This document shows positions 9,562 to 20,344 of a DNA stretch of 64,000 bases, one piece after another. Origin of the DNA: Pleodorina starrii (Eukaryota > Chlorophyta > Chlorophyceae > Chlamydomonadales > Volvocaceae); the NCBI GenBank assembly GCA_030267565.1, contig BRXU01000003.1, positions 4,935,001 to 4,999,000 of the forward strand. Direction: 5' to 3'. The notes below the pieces were generated by a model. It was not told where the DNA came from, did not search any database, and saw only the letters and a list, made by a program, of their open reading frames with translations. The position numbers and the translations under genes are program-made. Every line of letters starts with the position of its first letter. Positions within the stretch are counted from its first letter, which is position 1.

Positions 9562-12500
9562 TCATCCCTGCTGCCCACTGCCCGCGGGCACTTGCTGGGG
9601 GGCCAGGCGGATGCGCATTCCCGGCCGCGCGGTGACCATACCCGCCGGCACTTCCTGCGGGCTTGGCGCCTCGTCTTGCTTGCCGTACCCAGTGATGTAC
9701 ACGGTTTTGTCCCGCATGTACGGCAGCGCCGCTGCGGGGCACCATGTCGCGCGAGCACCGGGAGGTGAGGTGAGCACCGGACGCAGAATACCGTGTGTAT
9801 CCATCGAGCGGCAGCAGAGAGGAGCATGCAGCATATGGGGCCAAACCAATCCAGATGGCATTCCCTTTCCAAAACAAAGCACATGATGCGTGATGGCTGC
9901 GGCAGGAGGGCTGTATGGACGCGGGTTGTGGTTCGCGGCAAGATGCCGCAGCAACAGCAGGAGCAGCAGCAGCATTGGTGCATTGGTGCATGCCCCACTT
10001 TTGCACCAGTGCATTGTAGGCTCGGCCGCGCACTGTGGCACCCACAACAACTGCCTCGGCGCAGCTCCGCTTTCACCGGAAGGACAGCGGCCTCCCCCCG
10101 ACCCGCTCCGCTCAAGCAGAGATACCCAACCAACAACCAACAACCAACAACCGGTGCGGCGGCCCCGCCCCAGCCCTCCCTCCCTCCCTCCCTCCCTCCC
10201 TCCCTCCCTCCCTCCCTCCCTCCCTCCCTCCCTCCCTCCCTCCCTCCCTCCCTCCCTCCCTCCCTCCCTCCCTCCCTCCCTCCCTCCCTCCCTCCCTCCC
10301 TCCCTCCCTCCCTCCCTCCCTCCCTCCCTCCCTCCCTCCCTCCCTCCCTCCCTCCCTCCCTCCCTCCCTCCCTCCCTCCCTCCCTCCCTCCCTCCCTCCC
10401 TCCCTCCCTCCCTCCCTCCCTCCCTCCCTCCCTCCCTCCCTCCCTCCCTCCCTCCCTCCCTCCCTCCCTCCCTCCCTCCCTCCCTCCCTCCCTCCCTCCC
10501 TCCCTCCCTCCCTCCCTCCCTCCCTCCCTCCCTCCCTCCCTCCCTCCCTCCCTCCCTCCCTCCCTCCCTCCCTCCCTCCCTCCCTCCCTCCCTCCCTCCC
10601 TCCCTCCCTCCCTCCCTCCCTCCCTCCCTCCCTCCCTCCCTCCCTCCCTCCCTCCCTCCCTCCCTCCCTCCCTCCCTCCCTCCCTCCCTCCCTCCCTCCC
10701 TCCCTCCCTCCCTCCCTCCCTCCCTCCCTCCCTCCCTCCCTCCCTCCCTCCCTCCCTCCCTCCCTCCCTCCCTCCCTCCCTCCCTCCCTCCCTCCCTCCC
10801 TCCCTCCCTCCCTCCCTCCCTCCCTCCCTCCCTCCCTCCCTCCCTCCCTCCCTCCCTCCCTCCCTCCCTCCCTCCCTCCCTCCCTCCCTCCCTCCCTCCC
10901 TCCCTCCCTCCCTCCCTCCCTCCCTCCCTCCCTCCCTCCCTCCCTCCCTCCCTCCCTCCCTCCCTCCCTCCCTCCCTCCCTCCCTCCCTCCCTCCCTCCC
11001 TCCCTCCCTCCCTCCCTCCCTCCCTCCCTCCCTCCCTCCCTCCCTCCCTCCCTCCCTCCCTCCCTCCCTCCCTCCCTCCCTCCCTCCCTCCCTCCCTCCC
11101 TCCCTCCCCCCTCCCTCCCTCCCTCCCTCCCTCCCTCCCTCCCTCCCTCCCTCCCTCCCTCCCTCCCTCCCTCCCTCCCTCCCTCCCTCCCTCCCTCCCT
11201 CCCTCCCTCCCTCCCTCCCTCCCTCCCTCCCTCCCTCCCTCCCTCCCTCCCTCCCTCCCTCCCTCCCTCCCTCCCTCCCTCCCTCCCTCCCTCCCTCCCT
11301 CCCTCCCTCCCTCCCTCCCTCCCTCCCTCCCTCCCTCCCTCCCTCCCTCCCTCCCTCCCTCCCTCCCTCCCTCCCTCCCTCCCTCCCTCCCTCCCTCCCT
11401 CCCTCCCTCCCTCCCTCCCTCCCTCCCTCCCTCCCTCCCTCCCTCCCTCCCTCCCTCCCTCCCTCCCTCCCTCCCTCCCTCCCTCCCTCCCTCCCTCCCT
11501 CCCTCCCTCCCTCCCTCCCTCCCTCCCTCCCTCCCTCCCTCCCTCCCTCCCTCCCTCCCTCCCTCCCTCCCTCCCTCCCTCCCTCCCTCCCTCCCTCCCT
11601 CCCTCCCTCCCTCCCTCCCTCCCTCCCTCCCTCCCTCCCTCCCTCCCTCCCTCCCTCCCTCCCTCCCTCCCTCCCTCCCTCCCTCCCTCCCTCCCTCCCT
11701 CCCTCCCTCCCTCCCTCCCTCCCTCCCTCCCTCCCTCCCTCCCTCCCTCCCTCCCTCCCTCCCTCCCTCCCTCCCTCCCTCCCTCCCTCCCTCCCTCCCT
11801 CCCTCCCTCCCTCCCTCCCTCCCTCCCTCCCTCCCTCCCTCCCTCCCTCCCTCCCTCCCTCCCTCCCTCCCTCCCTCCCTCCCTCCCTCCCTCCCTCCCT
11901 CCCTCCCTCCCTCCCTCCCTCCCTCCCTCCCTCCCTCCCTCCCTCCCTCCCTCCCTCCCTCCCTCCCTCCCTCCCTCCCTCCCTCCCTCCCTCCCTCCCT
12001 CCCTCCCTCCCTCCCTCCCTCCCTCCCTCCCTCCCTCCCTCCCTCCCTCCCTCCCTCCCTCCCTCCCTCCCTCCCTCCCTCCCTCCCTCCCTCCCTCCCT
12101 CCCTCCCTCCCTCCCTCCCTCCCTCCCTCCCTCCCTCCCTCCCTCCCTCCCTCCCTCCCTCCCTCCCTCCCTCCCTCCCTCCCTCCCTCCCTCCCTCCCT
12201 CCCTCCCTCCCTCCCTCCCTCCCTCCCTCCCTCCCTCCCTCCCTCCCTCCCTCCCTCCCTCCCTCCCTCCCTCCCTCCCTCCCTCCCTCCCTCCCTCCCT
12301 CCCTCCCTCCCTCCCTCCCTCCCTCCCTCCCTCCCTCCCTCCCTCCCTCCCTCCCTCCCTCCCTCCCTCCCTCCCTCCCTCCCTCCCTCCCTCCCTCCCT
12401 CCCTCCCTCCCTCCCTCCCTCCCTCCCTCCCTCCCTCCCTCCCTCCCTCCCTCCCTCCCTCCCTCCCTCCCTCCCTCCCTCCCTCCCTCCCTCCCTCCCT

Positions 12501-15500
12501 CCCTCCCTCCCTCCCTCCCTCCCTCCCTCCCTCCCTCCCTCCCTCCCTCCCTCCCTCCCTCCCTCCCTCCCTCCCTCCCTCCCTCCCTCCCTCCCTCCCT
12601 CCCTCCCTCCCTCCCTCCCTCCCTCCCTCCCTCCCTCCCTCCCTCCCTCCCTCCCTCCCTCCCTCCCTCCCTCCCTCCCTCCCTCCCTCCCTCCCTCCCT
12701 CCCTCCCTCCCTCCCTCCCTCCCTCCCTCCCTCCCTCCCTCCCTCCCTCCCTCCCTCCCTCCCTCCCTCCCTCCCTCCCTCCCTCCCTCCCTCCCTCCCT
12801 CCCTCCCTCCCTCCCTCCCTCCTCGAGCCAGCCACACTCACCCAGGCGATCCAGCTCGTTGAATCCTGCAATGCATAAGGATAAGAAAGGCATCCGTGAG
12901 CCAACGCGCCGCGCCGCTAACCATTCGTGCACTGCACTGCACTGCACCCAAGTGCCGCTATATATCACTATCATCCGCCCCGCCCCGCCCCGTCCCGCCC
13001 CCTGCAAACCTCACGCACGGTGCACGACTCGATCAAAAACGCACGCCAACGAGCGCGCATGGCTTCGTCGCCCCCACCCCATCTGCACCCACCCACCTGC
13101 GTGTTCCTCCGTGCCTTCCGACCTCGCATCCACCAGCAGCTGCGGAGCCTCCGACAGGTGGTCGTACAGCGCCTCATCGAAGCCGCTGTCGGCCTGTGGA
13201 GGGTAACCAACCAACAACCAACGAGCAAAGAGCAACGGTAACCGTCAACCAAGCCAACAACGCAACGGCCGGGGCGCCACGTCCCTAAGTATACGAGAGC
13301 CCACACAGCGTTGTCATCGCCACCACCACCACCACCACCACCATTTGAGGCAATCATGGGGCAGGGGCGTAGGGAAGCCGGGCTCAGCGCGCAAACGAAC
13401 GCAAGCCTGCGCAGCGCCGGCCCGCCCGCCAAACACGACGCAGCCACCCCACCCACTCCGCTGCCCAGCGGCAGGCCCCCAACCGCGCACCGAACCGCGC
13501 TCCTCCCTCACATTACATACCGCCTGCGGCACCCTTCGGCCTCCGCCCATCCCTATTGGACCCGCTGCCTCGAGTCCGGCAGCTCGCGTCCCCGCGCCCC
13601 CACGCCGCCCTCCCTTCCTCCCTACCTCTCTCCCTCCCGTCGCCTCCCTCCCGTCGCCTCCCTCCCTTCGTCACGGTATGGAATTCTTCCTCCTCCGTCC
13701 CTCCCTCCCTCCCTCCCGCTCCCCGGGTCCTCACCGTCCACCCCAGCAACGGCCGGTCGTCCAAGTACAGCAGCAGTCCGTAGCAGGTTTCGGAGTGGCG
13801 GCTGAGGAAGGGCTTCACGGACAGCCCCGAGTCACCGATGGGCGTCCGGCCACCCGAGGGCACCTGGCGGAAGGACGCAAACGCCTCAAGCGGCTTGCCT
13901 GGGAGGAGGGGGTGGCAGTCCATCCAGTCCTTGGTCTTGGTTCCTGGCCTTGGCTCGATTCGGACTTCGTGGTTACCCACCTCAGGGGGCTGGCTGCTGC
14001 AACCAGATGCATACGGCCGCTTGCACTCGGAAGCCTCCCCAACAACACAATCACTTGCCCACCCACCCACCCACCCACCCACCCACCCACCCACCCACCC
14101 ACCCAGCCACCCACCCAGCCACCCACCCACCCACCCACCCACCCGTTGAGTTGAGCTCCCTCAACCGGTGCTGCCTCAGCTCCTCCACCACATCCGGGTG
14201 GGCGTACAGCGAGGGAGCGGGCCGACCCGCCGCAGCAGCAGCCTTGCTCTCCACAGCAAGCACCACGGGCAGCTCGCCTGTGTGTGGGACACCGGGTTCG
14301 CGTGTTGTGTGTGCGTGTGGGCGTGTGGGCGGGGGAGGGGGGCAGAGGGTGCAACAGGTAAACGGGCCTGTTTAGGCAACGGGCTCGGCAGTTCAACGCG
14401 CTCACAAAAGGCAAGCGTGTGTTCATGAGGCGAGGAGCGGGGAGGCGCAGGCATACGAGATACGGTAAGGTACGGTAAGGTACGGCAAGGTGCGGTAGAC
14501 GGGCCTCCCAAGCGCGTGCGGCGGGATGCCCGGTTCCCTCCCCCCGTCTCCCACGGCGGCTGCGTACCCGCGTGGTCTCCGTGATTGTGGCTGATGTAGA
14601 TGTGTGGTGGCAGTCGACCCACGTGATGCTGGCAGGAGGCGGTGACGCCGTAGCCCTGAGGGCACCAGGTGACGGCGGTGAGAAGGCGGGAGGGGCGGAT
14701 GGGGACCAGGCGGGTCGTTGCGTGTCCTCGTGGGGGAGCGCAGCCTGTGCCGGTGTGCCCCAACCCCGGAGGTGTTTTCCTTCGGCAGGGAAGGCGGATA
14801 TCGAAAAAGACGCGAAGGTTCCCTTTCGTGTGAAGGTTTTTTTGTGAAGGGGTTTAAGGTGTCCCTGGGCGGGAGGAGAGGGGCTGGGCCCCGGGGTCGG
14901 CCGGCGCGCGTTTGCGTCCTTGGGGTTGGCGGCCGCCTTGCGCCTGCCGCGCAGACCTCCCTGCTGCGCGGCGGCGGCTGGGTTCCCACTTCCCAGGAGG
15001 TCACCCGCCGTCCCGCTGCGGTTTCCTCTGTATTGCCCTCCACTTTGCGGAGGCCTCAACTTGGGGCTGGGTTTACGCGTGTTTTCGCCCCGCCGTTTCC
15101 GCAGTGCTTGCCACGGAACGATACGGTAATCTGTGCCCCTCTCTCTCCCGGCTACTTAAGGCTGTCTGGACGAGGCTGTATCGCGCATCGAATCTCGTGG
15201 GAAATTGCGAGGGGCCCGCAAGAGGGCTGTGCGCTTGGATCCGTGGCGCGCCCCAAGAACGTCGGAGGATGCCCGCGTCATCCGTTTCGAAACACTTCAA
15301 CAGTTCACAGATAGATACCGGATAGATTCTTTTACGGGCTGGCCGCGTCGTTTCCGCGCAGACCTTGTCATCCTATACTTTATGTCAAGATGGGGAGTCT
15401 ATGGGGGCCAGTGTACGCACGCTCCGTAGCCCTGCTTATTCCGCTGTCACGGTCTTGCGTCGTCGATGGTTGGCCGCTGTTGGCCTAACGGTCCACTGAC

Positions 15501-15787
15501 CTGCCCTGCCCACCCGCCCCCGATCGCTCACCGCTCCGCCGTCAGACCCTCACCGCATCGCAAAGAAGCAGCGGCTCGCCTTCTTTGAGCACCACAAAGG
15601 ATGAGCTTGTTTCCCGCGAGTACACGTACGTGGTGCCAGCGCCCGTGCCCAGCACAACTATCTCAAAATTTTGAGACCCTTTGTCTGAGCTCTTATCAGT
15701 GCTTTCTTCACCCGTTCCATCAGCACCGGGAACAGCCCCGGTGCCGGAATCTTCTACGCCCACGGATGATGTCAAGTAATTTCCCAT
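9562..15787 (-). CDS. Metallo-beta-lactamase-fold hydrolase with N-myristoylation signal
   Basis: Seven exons: 15554-15787, 14568-14655, 14166-14277 (3' end uncertain), 13735-13996 (5' end uncertain), 13097-13193, a 24-nt microexon 12842-12865, and 9562-9731; about 328 aa. The N-terminus MGNYLTSS fits the myristoylation consensus (Gly2, Thr6). The fold starts at IVVLGTGAGTTYV. The metal-binding motif HNHGDHAGE gives His101, His103, Asp105 and His106. Later blocks SRHSETCYGLLLYLDD, GWTADSGFDE (expected bridging Asp) and EGTEEHAGFNELDRL (expected last His) appear in family order. This resembles RNase Z/PhnP-type hydrolases, but the substrate is unknown. Splices of exons 1-2, 2-3, 4-5, 5-6 and 6-7 are phase-matched. 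Exon 3 could instead end at 14143 on a gtgggt donor, which would break phase. The last intron (3,110 bp) carries the giant TCCC repeat. Confidence 0.8.
10175..12823 (+). repeat. Giant (TCCC)n/(GGGA)n microsatellite, about 2.65 kb
   Basis: About 660 tandem copies of a 4-bp unit lie inside the last intron of the leftward metallo-hydrolase gene, starting 18 bases after its gtgagt donor (sense strand reads GGGA). The only irregularity I see is at 11106-11111, where six Cs replace three and shift the phase of the array. Because the unit is 4 bp, all three frames are open and encode the same tetrapeptide cycle on each strand, which explains the approximately 1,000-codon ORFs here; these are not genes. 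Runs of three Gs with one-base loops are ideal for stable parallel G-quadruplexes. The assembled length may not be the true length. Confidence 0.97.
14056..14143 (+). repeat. (CCCA)n microsatellite at an intron border
   Basis: About 88 bp of CCCA units, interrupted by two cagc variants, lie in the metallo-hydrolase gene directly beside a possible gtgggt donor of exon 3 (sense strand GGGT/GTGG). The sense array looks like repeated copies of the donor itself, which makes the exon 3 border ambiguous. Confidence 0.9.
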
Positions 15788-15976
15788 TATTCAATAACAA
15801 TAATATGGTGTGCATGCTAATGTGTTCGATAGGGCTGTAGTCGCGCTCCCGTGTGTAATGTACTACAAATCGAAGCTTCGTCTTAATGCAGCACTGGCAA
15901 CGCGGGCATTTTCTTGCTACAATTGCCCATAATAGCCCCTAACATATAAATCTTTGTGATCGCGTCTACGCGCGTC

Positions 15977-18606
15977 ATGTTAGTGCGCATCGCCTGCTCT
16001 CTCCTCCGCTCAATCGTCCTCGCGCCCTGGTTCGTTGTTCGGCCCCTCGTCCTGCGCGGAGCCGCTTCCTCATCATCCAGTCCTTCTTCGCGTGCCAAGG
16101 CGCGATCCGAGGCACGAAAGTCCAGCGCGACTAAGTCGCCGGCGTCAGCCAAGCCGCAGCCCAAACAGGCACAAGCGAAGGCGGTTCGCATGGAGTCCGC
16201 GAACGGAGCAGCAGCGCCAGCACCTGCGGAGGAGAAGTCGAAGCTGGAGGCGCAGGCGACGACGAAGGTAGGGTCGGCGACGCCGCAGCGGCTGGGCCCT
16301 GGCCCCTATGACCGTGTCACCGCCGCTCAGCTACATCGCGCCGCAACCCCTTCTTCATTAGCAAGCAAACCGAGCACCACAACGAGCCGTGAGCACCCCT
16401 CAACCCCCTTCGCTGCTGATTCCGTTGACCGTCGCAGGGTGATCTGTCCTACTCGTACTGGGCAGGGAAGGGCGGCGGCGACGTGCCGCTGCCGGAGCCG
16501 CGGGTGAGGACCCGGGGGAGGAACGAGAGGGCGGGAGATTGGGAGGCCACCGCTCCCCGCCGTGGAACGAAACACGTCGAACGAATGCCACTCAATATCG
16601 CGTCGCTGGGCCTTTTGCCCCAGCCATGTCACAGCCCACCCTTCCGATGCATCACGTTGCTTCATGTTCACGGCGAGGTGCCCCGCCCTGGGCGGTCCTG
16701 ACCTAGGAGCCTGTGCACACGTCGTTCCCAGTGGGAACCGGTGGGCGCGCATGCGGCAAGGGAGGAGGGCCATCCCCGGGTTGTCCGCTCGATCACGACG
16801 TACAATGCGCGCCGCAGCGCCATGGGTCGGTGTGCCGCGCCTGCGCCTGCTCCTGTCCCTGCTGCTACTGCTGTCCCTGCTGCTGCTGCCCGACCCCGCT
16901 GATCCCGCGTTTCAACTGCTGACGTGGCCGCTGATTCTCTCCCCGCCGCCGCGGCCGTGGCCGCTGTTATCGTGGTCGCTCGTGGCGGCCGTATCTTTGT
17001 TGTGGTGGTGGCTACAGAAACTGACTGAGGAGGAGAAGGCGGAGCTGGAGCGGCAAACCAGCGCCACCGCGGCGTCGGCCTGGAATGCGGTGAGGGTGGG
17101 AGGTGGGCGGGTGGGGCGCGCTCGGTGGGGCGCTCGGTGGTGTGGCAGCGTGTGCCTCTCCATCCCCATCCCCATCCCACGTCCATGTCCACGCCCGCAT
17201 CCACGGCCCAAATCCACGCCCGCATCCACTTGCACTTCCGTGTCCACATCCGCATCCGCATCCACTTGCACTCCCGTGTCCACATCCACGCCCGCATCCA
17301 CTTGCACTCCCGTGTCCACATCCGCATCCGCATCCACTTGCACTCCCGTGTCCACGCCCGCATCCGCATCCACTTGCACTCCCGTGTCCACATCCGCATC
17401 CGCATCCACTTGCACTCCCTGTGTCCACATCCGCATCCGCATCCACTTGCACTCGCAGGCGGGCACGTTTGAGGAGCGCGGCGCCACATCCTGGGCTAAG
17501 GCCCGACTGAGCCAGCTCATCCGGGAGCGGGAGCTGCCCGGGGGGGATGTGCAGGTGGTGGATGTCAACAGCTGCGAGGGGGAGGCCAACATCTTCATTG
17601 TGAGAGGGAAAAAGAGGTGCGCGGGCCGGAGGGGTTGGGGTTTGGGGTTGGGGTTGAGGTCCTGGCCTGGCCTGGCCTACTATGACTGATTAACTCTACA
17701 CCCTGCATTTCCTCCATCGCCCCCCGATTCCCTCCATGGCCCAACCCCCCATGATTCCCTCCCCCCTCGGTCGCACACGTCCCTCCGCTGCGGGATCGTT
17801 TCATCAAACCCCCAACGTCAGGTGTGGCTTTGATTTTGAGCTGCAGCTGGCCTGGAAGGCGGTGCCGCGACCGGGGGCCATCGAGATCCGGGGCCTCTGC
17901 AAGTGAGTGGAGGGGAGGGCCGCGGGGGAGGGCCGATGAACCCCTCTCGGGGCGGGGGGTGGGAAGCGGGAAGGCTGCTGACGGCTTGTGGCGGGCGAGG
18001 GAATTCGTCCCGCCCCCAATCAAGTGTAGGTTGTCTGGATAAGCCGCAGTGAGGCGGGCAGTGCCATGCCATGCGGTGTGGTGCCGTGGGGTAATTTAAA
18101 CGGCCCGGGACGAGGGAACGCAACGCAGGGTGGGGTGCTCGGCTGGGTTGAGGCCCCCACGAGACACGTGACCGGCCTCATTCCGCCCCTGAGCGTTCCT
18201 GGGCGCGCCAGCCAAGCCTACCCACACCTACCTACCCCCTTACCTTCCCTGCCCCCTGCTGCGCCCTGCCTCCGACACGCCATGACACCCCACCCCATCG
18301 TCACCACACGTCATCGCCGCCATACGCTGCTGCGCCTTGCCTGGCCATCCACCCACCCACCCACCCACCCACCCACCCAACCCAACCCACCCACCCACCC
18401 ACCCACCCACCCACCCACCCACCCCCAGGGTGCTCAACTTCTGCTCTGACGACCCGGACGATCTGGAGCTGCGACCCGAGGTGAGCCACCGCCAGGCCGA
18501 CCGCGCGGCGGACGAGGCGGCGGCTCTGGCCCGAGTCAAGTCGGTGCTGCAGCCCCAACTGGCCGCCATCCTGGCCCAGCTACTGCAGGAGCTCAAGGCC
18601 AAGTAG
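15977..18606 (+). CDS. Aha1_N-domain Hsp90 co-chaperone (Hch1-like)
   Basis: Six phase-matched exons: 15977-16267, 16438-16503, 17018-17089, 17459-17616, 17822-17902 and 18429-18606, giving 281 aa. Residues from about 143 onward match the N-terminal domain of the Hsp90 ATPase activator Aha1: TFEERGATSWAKARL, VVDVNSCEGEANIFIVRGKK, FDFELQLAWKA, GAIEIRGLCKVLNFCSDDPD, and a C-terminal helix LAAILAQLLQELKAK. The C-terminal START-like domain of Aha1 is absent, as in yeast Hch1. Ahead of the domain is YSYWAGKGGGDVPLPEPRK, typical of plant/protist members. The first 70 residues (MLVRIACSLLRSIVL...) are hydrophobic then Ser/Lys/Ala-rich and could be a targeting peptide. An internal ATG at 16190 (MESANG) would give a 210-aa cytosolic form. 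Intron 3 holds a minisatellite and intron 5 ends in a CCCA array. Confidence 0.85.
17160..17457 (+). repeat. Minisatellite, roughly 36-bp unit, about 8 degenerate copies
   Basis: This fills most of intron 3 of the Aha1_N gene and reaches to the acceptor. The unit is close to 'tccacttgcactcccgtg' followed by 'tccacatccgcatccgca', with copies that swap cgcatc for acgccc. ORFs on both strands here are repeats of that unit and not coding. Confidence 0.9.
18349..18426 (+). repeat. (CCCA)n microsatellite at an intron acceptor
   Basis: About 78 bp of CCCA units, with one 'cccaacccaac' break, run directly into the acceptor ccccag of the last exon of the Aha1_N gene. It may serve as that intron's pyrimidine-rich tract. 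Confidence 0.9.
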
Positions 18607-20344
18607 GCCAACGTAAGAGCCCGGGTTGGGGTGGTGGACCAGGTGGGGTGGGGTAGTAGGTGCTGTGGACAGCTGTTTGCTACGGAGGGCTCCAGGCCCT
18701 TAATCGGGCTCTTGGTCGGGTTAGCGAATCTGGCGTCCAGACCCTTCATTCGGAGGGGCAGGTGGTGAGGGCGGTGTAGCGGTAGGCAGTGGTTCCGGAG
18801 GTGGAGGGGAGAGAGGAGGGGGTGGTAGCGTGGAGAGGAGGGTGATACGAAGCAGGAGAGGAGGGCGAGAGTGAAGATGGACACTTGCGGTGGGTGGGGC
18901 TTGTGGACGCGCGGCGAAGCGTTTGGGGGGTTTGGGTGGCTGGGGGATCAGGGTTTTGAGGATGCCGGAAAGGCAGGAACATAGGCGTGGGCGTTGAGGT
19001 GAAGGCGCGGGGGTTGGGGCAGGGGTGCGCGGCCGTAGGTGGTGACCGCGACGCGATGTCTGAGCTGGGGGGCTGAGCGTATTCTGGTATTCGCAACAAA
19101 TATTCACTGAATGAGCGTAGGAGAGTGTGTGTGTGTGTGTGTGCAGAATGAGTGTGGGATGATGCGGAAGGGCCACCGGCGGGGGACGCTGGGCTCGTTC
19201 TCGTGGGGTCGGGTCAGGTCGGCCAAGTGGACGTGACTGGAGATAGACTGCCGAAGGACTCGGCCTTTCGGATGTGGGTTGGCGGGGGTTCCCGCGAAGC
19301 TGCAGAGCGGCGGGTTTATAAACGCCCACCCGATGCAGCGCCTCCCCCTGGATTTTCTCTTTATGCTCCCCCTGGAGCTGTGCGTGGCGGCTCTACCCTC
19401 GCCTCAATTGGGGGCGGGGCGCCTTCCAATGATGGCACCCGGCTGTTGGCCCTGCAGGCTGTCCGTCTGTCGGTCTGTTTGTTTGTTCGTTTAGCCAGGC
19501 GGACTCCTGGGTTAAGAGCTGGCGGCGACCTCGGCGTCTGCCGGCGTGTGCGTGCGTGCGTGTTCACGTGATCTTCCGTTGGCCCACCCTACCGTATCGT
19601 ATCGCAGGCTGCGTCCTCCTGTCCTGCCTTACGACGGGTTTCTGTGGGCACTGGGCGGGGAGGGCCCCTCGGGAGTTACAACCGACGGCATACGGCCGTT
19701 TCCGCGAAGCCTGTTCGCATGTCCCGAGGCTCTCGTCTGTGTGGTGTTGGCGGCGGCTTACGGAGTGTGAGGGTACAAAACAGCAGGCGCGGGCGAGGGC
19801 GCGAGGGGCCGGCATGTTGCACGAAGGCATGACGGCAGGGTGCGTCGTGTCCTGGTTACCGCGTGCTTTTGTTCTGCACGCAAAGACACACCCCGAACGA
19901 AGCAGCCGGGTGCCGGGGGATCGTGCACTCCGCCCAACACACTCGCTGTGCACGGCACGGCACGGGCCTCACACCGCGGGGCTGACACCGAGGAGCTGCG
20001 TTGCGCCGCTGCGGGGCCCCCATGGCGGTCTGCGCACGCGTCTGTGCACGCGCTCCCCTTGCCACCACGACCATCCCCTCGTCACCTTGTAGCTTCACCG
20101 CCGTTGCCGCAGCAGCAGCAGCAGGAAGCACCACCGCCACCATCCAAGCTAGCACGTCCGGCACACGGACAGCCTCCTGCTACCCTTCTGCAACTCCTCC
20201 CCCCGTCGCACCCGCCGCCGACCGCGCAAAACGTCACCCTCGCACACCAGGCTTATCAGCAGGGAGCTGCGGCAGCTGCCTATGGCCGTTGGGTAGCGGT
20301 TGGGCAGCGCCTGCCTGGCAGCACCTGGGTAGGTCTATGACTGC
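18607..20344. other. Intergenic region between two convergent genes
   Basis: This is the shared 3' flank of the rightward Aha1_N gene and the leftward pseudouridine synthase. It contains a short (GT)n run at about 19126-19144. A TTACA at 19676-19680 is a TGTAA signal on the minus strand, 665 nt downstream of the synthase stop and a possible poly(A) site. ORFs here have no splice support; the Gln/Pro-rich plus-strand ORF at 19840-20340 is low complexity. Confidence 0.4.

Noticed and set aside
9525..13206. Several ORFs of 930-1160 codons on both strands
   Set aside because: They consist almost wholly of the TCCC/GGGA microsatellite, whose 4-bp unit keeps all frames open; only the short flanking exons of the metallo-hydrolase are coding.
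16668..17598. Overlapping ORFs with Trp-Met-Arg, Asp-Ala and His-Pro repeats
   Set aside because: They read through the 36-bp intron minisatellite of the Aha1_N gene in different frames; the spliced Aha1_N frame explains the locus.
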